From Branchiostoma belcheri (taxonomy: Eukaryota; Chordata; Leptocardii; Amphioxiformes; Branchiostomatidae): a stretch of 64,000 nucleotides of DNA. A program made the position numbers and the translations under genes. Positions within the stretch are counted from its first letter, which is position 1. Every line of letters begins with the position of its first letter. Below, one piece after another: positions 58,501 through 64,000 of the stretch. The stretch covers positions 455,445-519,444 of the forward strand of contig NW_017804465.1 in NCBI RefSeq assembly GCF_001625305.1, written 5' to 3'. The notes under the pieces were generated by a model. That model was not told the origin of the DNA and did no database searches. It was given only the letters and a program-made list of their open reading frames with translations.

Positions 58501-61500
58501 GGTCAGCATACCCAAAATAAAGAAATTCACTCAAATAAATTCATTCCTTTCCCAGGTGCCCAGTCCAACAGTGGTACGATTGCGTGCCTGCAGCACAGAG
58601 ACTGGGCCACGCTGGGGTTCATCCGCAGCATCGCTACATCACCCACAGTCTGCCACGCCCTCAGCACACCGCAGTGGATACAACTCCTGCTCAGGATTGT
58701 GGGCGAGCAGCCGCTCAATACAGCACTCACCAGACAGGTTAATAATTGTTTACCTTCACAAATTTAAAGGAAAACAATATTTGGTTTTGCTCAGTTTTGT
58801 CTTCTCCAAACAAATAGTGACCTGTGGTGTTGGATTACATTATGTAGGAAGTTGGAGGGGGGCTGATCACAACATGTAATCTCAAATAGAAGAAAGTAAA
58901 CAAAAATTAGAATAACCAAGGGTCACTGTGTCAAAATCAACTAAAATTAACTAAACATTTCATTTGTTTTTGCTGGGGCTGAATTTTGCAGTAGTATTGG
59001 GAAAGTTGGCATTCATGGTGTTTCATGGAAGTTCAAAGTGAAAACAATCCTGTAGTGCATTTACTGTTGATGTACAAAACATATATTTGCCTTATGATCG
59101 TGATTTCACTGTAAAAGCTCACCAAGAAAGCTGTAGAAATCCAAAATAAAACTGCAGAAATCAAGAATATAAAAAAAGAAAATGGATATCTAACAAATCT
59201 ACATGTATATATCTGTTACTGTTCCTCCCCCAGGTGCTGTGCCTGAGATTGCTGCATGCTGTCCTGCCGTCCTGGGAGCTGAGTCAGCAGGGACAGCAGA
59301 TGAACAACATCATCAACCAGCTCTTCAGTCTGCTGGGCAGTGTGCTGATGCAGTGTAATGCTGACCCCGTTCTACAAGCCATAGGTCAGTATTGTGTGCT
59401 CTGTGTTCTAGTTCTGTATCAAGAGGGACATCAAAGTGTGTGGCCTCACCAGCATAAATCTGCTGGACAGAGCTGCTCAGAAATGTGGTGTGAAGACTAG
59501 CCCACTGCTTCCTTCCTACACATGTATGTGTCTTCAATCGTAACTTGTCTTAAATACAAATTTCTTACACTGAGGCAGCAAATTAGATTGGTCTAGCAGC
59601 ATCAAATGGCCAAGTGGCTACACTAGCATTCTTGGCTAGACATACTGTATATGTAGTGTCCTTGAGAAATGCACTTTACAAGACTTTCCTCAGTCCACCT
59701 AGGTGTAAAATTGGTTCAGTTGAGGAGGTAGAAGGCAGTAAACTGTTGAAGGAGAGGGATGTAACCCTGCCTTCCAATACCATGTCCTAGACACATTAGA
59801 TTAGCAACCCACTGCCTTTACGACCTGAAAAAGGTTATAGGAATGTTACCCTTACCTATCCAACCCATTCCTCCCTACCAGACACGTGTAAGAAGAAGAA
59901 GAGCCCTCGGCCGAAGGTAGCCCTGACGTGTTCCCACAGCAGCACGGTGGCGGAGGAGCTGGTCTCCCTCCTCAGGACGCTCCACGGGATCGACTCCTGG
60001 AACAGACTTATCAACGACTACATCAGCAGTAACCTCAGCGTCATCGCTGATATCGTCAGCGACAAACCTAAACCACTCCAGGTAAGAACAACAGTTACTA
60101 CATCAGCAGTAACCTCAGCGTCATCGCTGATATCATCAGCAACAAACCTAAACCACTCCAGGTAAGAACTAAAGTTACTACATCAGCAGTAACCTCAGCG
60201 TCATTGCTGATATCATCAGCAACAAACCTAAACCACTACAGGTATGAAGATGTTTGGGGAGATTGGAACATAATCACAGGTTTTTCAAGGTTTTCATTAG
60301 ATCAGAATTTTGCCTGTTGCAGATGATGTCTTTTCTATACCAACAGTTAAATACTACAGCTGGAATGTCATCCTTGAATATTTGAATACTACTTAAAACG
60401 ACACGTTCTGCCGCAGTGCTATGCACAATCTAATGATTACGGGTTTTGTGCAGGTGCAGTACGTTGTGCCAATGTGCTACATTTACATACCCTCTTTCTT
60501 ATAACAACCATAATGATTGGAAAAAGAAGTTATCATTACTGTGAATTTGAAGTAAGACATATTTTTAACTTTTTCCTTCCACTGAGCAGATGTCTGAAGT
60601 GGAAGGTCAGGTGACCATCAGCCAAACAGGAGCCGTCCTGGCTGTCCTTGCTGTGATTGGCTCGGTGGACTCCAGAGTGAGGCTGGGCGGGCTGGTGCGG
60701 CACGACGAGTGGGGCGTGGGGACGGTGTCGGGCATCCGCCAGAACGGGAAGATCGTGGTGCAGTTTCACGACCTCAAGGCCGCCAAACTCTGCAAACTGG
60801 CCAACCTGTGCCGTGTAAGTTGGTCCTTCACAGTAGTTATTCCAACCACATACCTACATATAAGTGTTTCAATCAGGTAACTTAATGATCTAGCAAGCCT
60901 GAAATTTTGAAGAAAAAAATCATGTTGAGGGTTGTAGATACGCGGCATGGTACCAGAGGTGCCCTCAGGGATAAATTTGAAATCTTTACCCTCTGAAACA
61001 CTTATTTCCTGTATTTTGAGGTGCAAATTTTGCTGATAAACTATTAAAGCTTAGAATCTGTATCTGTATAGCCGGTATAACCGCCTGTCAGCGTAACACA
61101 TACAGTTAATGATTATTCAAATGATTATTGTCATCCTACAGGCTTTAGTGATAGCTTATGGCTGCTAAAACAATTGATGGATGTCTACTTTGCAAACATA
61201 TTGAGTTTCAACAAGGTGGTCTTGTGGTTAGGGTTGTTGACTTAAAATCTGAAGGTTCTGGGTTCGAATCCCTGGCAGGCCTCAGTGTTGTGTCCTTGGG
61301 AAAGGCACACATTACACCAGTCCTATTTCCTCACTCCCAAAAATGAAAGTTTGTTGCTTTTTCCTTATGTCCTTCTTGTTCAGGAGACTGAAGTGTGCTT
61401 CATTGTGGACAAGTTGCCCATGACTGATGCCATCCTCAACACGTGGGGCTCCCTGGTTAGTTTGGCCACCGCAGGCTTCAAACCAGACAGGGAGGGGGGG

Positions 61501-62373
61501 CGCCAGTCTAGAACTGGGACAGCAGACAAGGCCAGAGAAGGTCAGTGGAGTGTTTGTAGTCATCTGATGATCAACATAGTTTTAAACATTTTTCTGTATC
61601 TCTTTACCTTCATTGATACGTGACAAGGATGTACATTTAGTGCAGTTGTGTATTTTAATACTACCATTTTTGTATTTCACACCAAGATCTTGATAAATTG
61701 AGTAATTCTACCACCTCTGATCTCTATATCCTGTCACTTCCACCTGCACCTATACTGACATTCTGGCAGTTTCTCTGCAGCCTTCATAGAGTGAAAAAAA
61801 CAATAATGTGTTCCTATTAAAACTATATGTTGAATTGATGTACAAACCTGATGAAACTTTTTAATATCTTATAGGTTTGTTAGAATCACACCTTATGTAG
61901 GTGTGTGGTGCAGCAAACCTATGAAGCAACACATGTTTCAGCACCATGGAGAGGAAGGAAAACATCAACATGAAGTTCTTTTACTGGGCACAGAAAACAC
62001 CAAAAACAAGATAAGAAGAAAGAAAACCCTCCAGCTGCAAAATGCCAGCAATTAGCAAGATACACCAAGAAAAAGGCTGTTTACTGTTGGTTTGAATGCC
62101 CTCACCAATGGTTACTCAAAAGATTCTTCTGTGCCTGCTTCTGATGGTGACCTTTGCCCTGTTACTACACATAAATTTTTTACCCAGCAGTGTATTTTCG
62201 ACCCTCCTGTTGCAGATGTCATCAACAGAACGTTACTGAGGAAACAGCAGGTGCGTCTGGGCCTGCTGAAGGCGTCGGGCGTGTTGTTCCACCAGCAGAA
62301 AAACCTGCGCAGGATCCTGGCTCTCATCTCTACACTGGACACTTCTGCACCTGACTCAGCTGCAGAGGAGGAG
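31513..62373 (+). CDS. HERC2: HERC2 giant E3 ubiquitin ligase, N-terminal 2,458 residues
   Basis: HERC2 is a roughly 4,800-residue HECT ligase acting in DNA repair, centrosome function and protein turnover. Exons: 31513-31587, 32432-32549, 34320-34520, 35021-35237, 35734-35861, 36279-36411, 36878-37058, 37742-37861, 40331-40504, 40933-41136, 41648-41799, 42063-42220, 42694-42807, 43315-43486, 43767-43911, 44255-44380, 44723-44923, 45298-45335, 45643-45833, 46192-46495, 46739-46938, 47496-47651, 49770-49955, 50354-50539, 50742-50833, 51209-51397, 51647-51814, 52299-52424, 52856-53077, 53387-53594, 53835-53917, 54250-54393, 54673-54846, 55249-55385, 55869-56073, 56493-56610, 56908-57086, 57361-57550, 58015-58200, 58556-58737, 59234-59384, 59882-60081, 60590-60814, 61384-61540, 62216-62373. 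Total 7,374 bases in one frame. It starts [12 protein letters not shown] like vertebrate HERC2. The later propellers, the DOC and ZZ domains and HECT lie beyond the window. Confidence 0.96.
31951..32025. repeat. 20-bp perfect inverted repeat
   Basis: ATCTCCAAGCAGATGTTTGG at 31951-31970 and its exact complement at 32006-32025, with a 35-bp spacer, in HERC2 intron 1. A half site (AATCTCCAAGCAGATC) recurs at about 33395 in intron 2. May be a tiny MITE or its footprint. Confidence 0.7.
32756..33055. repeat. dispersed intronic repeat, second copy
   Basis: Copy of the family at 19745-20060, with ordered block matches; a third, reversed copy is at 33460-33615. Confidence 0.6.
33460..33615. repeat. 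dispersed intronic repeat, third copy (reversed)
   Basis: Contains the reverse complement of ACATCAGAAATACCTG and GTGCAGGTTA-rich sequence of the same family. Confidence 0.55.
34320..34520 (+). other. HERC2 exon 3: Cys-rich insert
   Basis: Encodes [19 protein letters not shown] then [10 protein letters not shown]: eight cysteines in a short stretch, followed by a charged linker and WTWGKQP. From memory, human HERC2 has an uncharged linker here and no such cluster. The pattern suggests zinc binding, but I cannot name the fold. Confidence 0.7.
34540..34880. repeat. dispersed repeat (CATCTCAATTTTGTTTGAT family)
   Basis: Ordered blocks shared with 36520-36840 in the same gene and in part with 60930-61050. 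Confidence 0.55.
35571..35600. repeat. (AGAC)n microsatellite
   Basis: Short AGAC run in HERC2 intron 4. Confidence 0.8.
35930..36165 (+). repeat. dispersed hairpin-CTAG family, copy
   Basis: Plus-strand copy in HERC2 intron 5: CTTCTCCAAACACATAAGG, CACCATGGTAACTGGTGC, CACCCTGTGGTGTTGGATTA blocks, then ATAAACAGAGCAGTAG and a GGTAAACATTATGCATTCGC hairpin half; terminus eroded. Confidence 0.7.
36520..36840. repeat. dispersed repeat, second copy
   Basis: Second copy of the family at 34540-34880: GCCGTCATCTTAATTTTG, GGCATCATGCCTGAGGCA, CTGCATTTTCAG and GTCCATC blocks in order. Confidence 0.55.
37600..37700. mobile_element. short palindromic MITE related to the one at 11406
   Basis: Inverted ends around TTTTATGGATGACA (37604-37617) and TGTCATCCATAAAA (37680-37692), with one indel between arms. 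ATGGATGACATCCTCC and CTAATGCGAGCG-like inner sequence are shared with the 11406-11801 element. Confidence 0.55.
37960..38345 (+). repeat. tandem copies of the HERC2 exon 9 acceptor and exon start
   Basis: Five copies of a roughly 78-bp unit: ATTAAATCACTTGT, a TCTTCCCCAG acceptor, and CTGGCATGAGCATCAGCCC like the start of exon 9, then TTTCCATTGGTTG. Acceptor AGs lie at 38061, 38137, 38213 and 38293; the first copy has lost its AG (CCCCGA, 37966). The functional copy is at 40321-40331. Reading on from these decoys meets a stop within about 20 codons. Confidence 0.88.
38398..38434. repeat. (CTCCTT)n microsatellite
   Basis: Pyrimidine hexanucleotide repeat directly after the exon 9 decoy array; it mimics a polypyrimidine tract. 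Confidence 0.8.
38741..39877. mobile_element. 1.14-kb non-autonomous DNA transposon
   Basis: Perfect 21-bp terminal inverted repeats: 38741-38761 starts TTAAAGTGATATTATGTAGA and 39857-39877 is its reverse complement. No transposase; only short ORFs. It sits in intron 8 between the decoy acceptors and the true exon 9. Superfamily not assigned; TA or TTAA target sites both fit the ends. Confidence 0.8.
40545..40840. repeat. minisatellite with CACCAGCTTCTGTATCTGTA
   Basis: About six units of 50-60 bp, each with the motif named and a degenerate GCCxxTATAACxGCCCTT part, in HERC2 intron 9. Single units occur at 24250, 24745 and 61055. Confidence 0.8.
41165..41460. repeat. dispersed repeat (GCATCAGAATTTTGCC family)
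   Basis: Ordered matches to 46970-47180 and 60255-60470, all in HERC2 introns: GATTTTTC, TGTTTGGTC, CATCAGAATTTTGCC, TCTTTTCTGACA, ACATTTGAAAAC. Confidence 0.65.
41540..41640 (-). repeat. SINE head fragment
   Basis: Reverse complement of the tRNA-like head with a GGTTCAAATC B box. Confidence 0.5.
41858..41925 (+). repeat. dispersed hairpin-CTAG family, 5' fragment
   Basis: TTTCTTCTCCAAATGAATAG to GCTGTCACCATGGTAA only. Confidence 0.6.
45530..45642 (-). repeat. SINE head fragment next to HERC2 exon 19
   Basis: Reverse-complement tRNA-like head (GGGATTTGAGCCC), abutting the acceptor at 45642; its edge supplies part of the polypyrimidine tract. Confidence 0.5.
46505..46590 (-). repeat. dispersed hairpin-CTAG family, fragment
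   Basis: Minus-strand core only, just after exon 20. Confidence 0.6.
46970..47180. repeat. dispersed repeat, second copy
   Basis: Second copy of the family at 41165-41460, in HERC2 intron 21. Confidence 0.65.
47918..48935 (-). mobile_element. 5'-truncated LINE with CR1/L2-like RT C-terminus
   Basis: Minus-strand RT remnant in HERC2 intron 22, antisense to HERC2. The coding part reads about 48930-48129 and ends [15 protein letters not shown]. Motif [10 protein letters not shown] is near the 5' break; everything N-terminal is lost. [11 protein letters not shown] and NKATRLF fit the CR1/L2/Jockey group. The 3' end shows AATAAAGTTTCAAAGTTTC, a short tandem tail typical of such LINEs, and a 32-bp perfect palindrome at 47948-47979. 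The open frame continuing rightward to 49121 is chance read-through into the exon 23 duplications. Confidence 0.8.
47948..47979. repeat. 32-bp perfect palindrome in the LINE 3' UTR
   Basis: ATTAGCGGTGGACCCT followed at once by its exact reverse complement; no loop base. Lies just inside the 3' tail repeats of the LINE. Confidence 0.9.
49082..49769 (+). repeat. tandem array of HERC2 exon 23 acceptors and exon starts
   Basis: Four upstream copies of the first about 70 bases of exon 23 (encoding [15 protein letters not shown]), starting after acceptors at 49090, 49224, 49368 and 49544, ahead of the real exon at 49770. Between them a 40-bp unit with TTTCAG|GAGTACTGCTGCAG is amplified further, so about 12 TTTCAG sites occur in 0.7 kb. 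The long copies keep the exon's reading frame at first. Confidence 0.9.
50005..50181 (+). repeat. dispersed hairpin-CTAG family, 3' part
   Basis: Ends TATTACCTTTCTAG at 50181; the hairpin centre TTTCCTTTGCATGTAAAT precedes it. Confidence 0.65.
50354..50833 (+). other. HERC2 cytochrome-b5-like domain
   Basis: Exons 24-25: [30 protein letters not shown], then an acidic stretch. The HPGG heme-ligand motif of true cytochrome b5 is missing, as in vertebrate HERC2, so heme binding is not expected. Confidence 0.85.
50935..51178 (+). repeat. dispersed hairpin-CTAG family, full copy
   Basis: Near full copy from TTTCTCTGTTTCG to GTTACCTTTCTAG (51178), with all core blocks. Confidence 0.75.
51425..51570 (+). 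repeat. dispersed hairpin-CTAG family, core fragment
   Basis: GTCACCATGGTGACTTGTGC to GGGGCTGGTTACCACAT; ends lost. Confidence 0.6.
52600..52830 (+). repeat. SINE body and tail
   Basis: CACTCTACCCAGGTGTA, GGGGAGGTA, GGACTACCTTTACCTTTTAC blocks, as in the complete SINE at 11112-11390. Confidence 0.6.
54935..55221 (+). repeat. dispersed hairpin-CTAG family, full copy with 20-bp perfect stem
   Basis: Full copy; near its end AAGATATAATATGTATTTGC (55163-55182), a TTT loop, and the exact complement (55186-55205) form a perfect hairpin, then CTAG at 55218-55221. Confidence 0.8.
56140..56292 (+). repeat. dispersed hairpin-CTAG family, 5' part
   Basis: GTTTCTTCTTCATCTTCTTC to ATTATGTAGTAAGTG blocks. 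Confidence 0.65.
56685..56804 (+). repeat. dispersed hairpin-CTAG family, 3' part
   Basis: AATAAACAGTAGTG, then AAGGTAAACATCATGCATTT with a partner arm, ending TTACCTTTGTAG at 56804. Confidence 0.65.
56908..57550 (+). other. HERC2 MIB/HERC2 domain
   Basis: Exons 37-38: [56 protein letters not shown]. This is the conserved domain shared with Mindbomb, followed by a Glu run (EEEEE). Confidence 0.93.
57740..58005 (+). repeat. SINE, near complete
   Basis: Degenerate tRNA-like head (TTTCGATCCC) and full body to GGACTACCTTTACCATTACC, just before exon 39. Confidence 0.65.
58795..58880 (+). repeat. dispersed hairpin-CTAG family, deleted copy
   Basis: 5' block CTTCTCCAAACAAATA fused to CTGTGGTGTTGGATTACATT. 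Confidence 0.55.
59600..59860 (+). repeat. SINE copy
   Basis: Body and tail blocks (CCACCTAGGTGTAAAATTGG, GCAACCCACTGCC, AAAAAGGTTATAGGAA) before exon 42. Confidence 0.6.
60014..60241 (+). repeat. triplicated HERC2 exon 42 donor region
   Basis: The last about 60 coding bases of exon 42 plus its donor are repeated twice more with an 80-bp period. Donors: CAG|GTAAGAAC at 60081/60082, the same at 60161/60162, and CAG|GTATGA at 60241/60242. Use of the second or third adds 80 or 160 bases, both out of frame. Confidence 0.88.
60255..60470. repeat. dispersed repeat, third copy
   Basis: Third copy of the GCATCAGAATTTTGCC family (41165, 46970). Confidence 0.55.
61205..61345 (+). repeat. SINE head
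   Basis: GTGGTCTTGTGGTTAGGG and GGTTCGAATCCC, a clean A/B-box pair, then TGTGTCCTTGGGAAAGGCAC; body truncated. Confidence 0.65.
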
Positions 62374-62529
62374 GTGATTTATTTATCCATTTCAAATGCA
62401 AAAGCACATGACTTAAATGTACAGGCAGCTGGGCTGATATTCATAAGTCAACAATTATACCTGCACACTCCCTATTTGGGTATATCGTTTACCTTATGCA
62501 GTATTTCCTATGCTTATCGCTAGGTGGCG

Positions 62530-64000
62530 CACGTGTACAAAGCTTTAATCGCAAAGCATCACGGGATATCATGACGTAATGACTATGTTCGCCGCCACTT
62601 TTCCTTGTGCCTTCGCAGAGGGGTGCACGTTCGTTTCCCTACTCCTTATTTTCTTTCGGCGTTAGGCCCAAAAAGAAGGATAAAACGAAGTCTTCTGCCC
62701 ACGAGGGCGATTCAGGTAGCCTTTCGGAGGACCAGACGGGTCGTAACGGCAAGAGAAGCGGCCTGTTTCCCAACGCTAGTGGAAAAATTATACAGGCGTG
62801 CCTGCACATGCCTCCGGACAGGAGGAAGAGGAGTCGGGTGAACGAAAAGTCCCCGCTCCTACAGCTGGAGGTTCGGAGGAAAAAGAGAAGAACTCCAACC
62901 TCATTCCGCCGCTTGGGAGCGAAATGCCCCATCGGCGTTGGCACCGGGAACATCCGCCGCTTGGGAGCGAAATGCCCCATCGGCGTTGGCACCGGGAACA
63001 TCGGTCAAGGAAGGAGACGGCGCGGAGCTGCCGCCGCCCCGGCCTAAATTTCCTCCGGACTCGGAGGAGTTGGGCTCCCCGACCATGCCGAAGCTTGGTG
63101 GGGAAAAAGTCTCCTCCACCCCCACCTCCATCAGAAACACCCTTCCCGCCTGGATTCGACGCTGCCTCTTTTCTTCAGTGGATCAGTTCCAGCTTGGGAC
63201 TTCCTCAGGCGTCCAGTTCATCCCGTCAACCTCGGGACGTTGACGGGGCGGTAGCGTCGACCAGCCGAGCCGGTGTAGTCGGTTCCGGCGAGAGCATCCA
63301 GGTTCTGAAGTGGAAGAGTGTTCGGAGGAGGGAAAAATCACCTTTTCTGACTCTGACGAAGGTAACTCCTTGTCGTTTGATAATCCCTACGATAATAACT
63401 TCAAATAAGTATTTGGAGGAACCGGTGGGGAAATGGGTCTTGAAGACTTGTTTCATATCTTGTTTCATGTCCTTGCCACACATTTCACGTCTATACTGAG
63501 TCATAGTAGAGGAAGCTGATCCCAAAAAACACCAAAGACGATTCTATCGCTTTGCAAACAGCATCGGGTTTAGAGGATGGTCCGAACCCTTGGTGAAGAG
63601 AGGAAGGAAAACTTTTCCCACTCCACCTAATGTTGAATTAGCACTTCGGGCGCCGATTCTAGACCCAGTAGTGGCTAATATGATCAAGCGTGATACCGTA
63701 AACACTGATAATAGTGATTGCCAGGATAAGATGCTCATGGCTGCTAACCTTTTAGTAGAGTTGTTGGCAGCAGTTAAACTCCGATTTTGTGAGTAAAGTC
63801 CTCGCTCAAAAATGTAGCGACCTGCTCGGGAACTTCAGATTCTTCCCCTTCTTAATTTGGAGACACCTTTTTGGAGAAGGTTAATTCAGCCGATTAGGCT
63901 AGACGCACTTTGAGTAAGGCTTATAAGTCAGCCCCTTCGAGCACTTCTAAGTCCAACCGTTCAAAGTTTAACTATAGCTACAACAAGTACTCCTAAAACT
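62530..64000 (+). mobile_element. decayed retroelement, gag-like region
   Basis: Beyond HERC2 exon 45, GC-content and codon character change sharply. Pieces in several frames encode basic and Pro-rich, then acidic Ser/Asp-rich stretches (ITFSDSDEGNSLS), then a segment around 63590-63790 (VELALRAPILDPVVANMIKR, then LMAANLLVELLAAV) and a Ser/Lys-rich end, as in DIRS/Ngaro-type gag proteins. No protease, RT or recombinase is inside the window. It is broken by stops and frameshifts and includes an internal 48-bp tandem duplication at 62905-63000. The family assignment is tentative. Confidence 0.4.

Overview
This window looks like a piece of an invertebrate deuterostome genome, most probably amphioxus (Branchiostoma). 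The reasons are the long, intron-rich genes with close matches to chordate proteins, two intronless LRR-Ig receptors of a kind expanded in amphioxus, and many short dispersed repeats in the introns. The species call is an inference from gene content; no database was searched.

Layout. At 0.85-8.6 kb lie two tandem paralogous LRR-Ig transmembrane receptors (+), each one exon, each with an ITIM-like tyrosine motif in the tail. At 10.1-20.4 kb are 13 exons (-) covering the N-terminal 762 residues of FGAM synthase (PFAS) of de novo purine synthesis. The glutaminase half is not in the window, so the rest of the gene probably lies beyond the left edge and the receptor pair would sit inside a PFAS intron. 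A LINE with an intact reverse transcriptase ORF sits antisense in another PFAS intron. At 22.3-25.15 kb is a six-exon cytosolic sulfotransferase (+) with an apparent one-base frameshift in exon 1. At 25.5-29.1 kb is an eight-exon PLP-dependent group II decarboxylase (-), tail to tail with it. From 31.5 kb to 62.4 kb, 45 in-frame exons (+) encode the first 2,458 residues of the giant E3 ligase HERC2: N-terminal region, first RCC1-like propeller, cytochrome-b5-like domain, acidic region and MIB/HERC2 domain. The last 1.5 kb looks like a decayed retroelement gag region inside the next HERC2 intron.

The four conserved genes are unrelated in function: purine synthesis, sulfonation, amino-acid decarboxylation, ubiquitination/genome stability. 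They are arranged -, +, -, + with short spacers. I derived exon borders by joining GT-AG sites to family-like peptides; all multi-exon models keep one reading frame throughout, except the marked sulfotransferase exon 1.

The most unusual signal is in HERC2. At three independent places a splice site and its adjoining exon sequence have been tandemly multiplied: the acceptor of exon 9 (about 5 copies), the acceptor of exon 23 (5 long copies and about 12 TTTCAG acceptors in 0.7 kb) and the donor of exon 42 (3 copies). The introns also hold a dispersed element family ending in a variable hairpin followed by CTAG, tRNA-derived SINEs, and two non-autonomous DNA transposons with perfect terminal inverted repeats.
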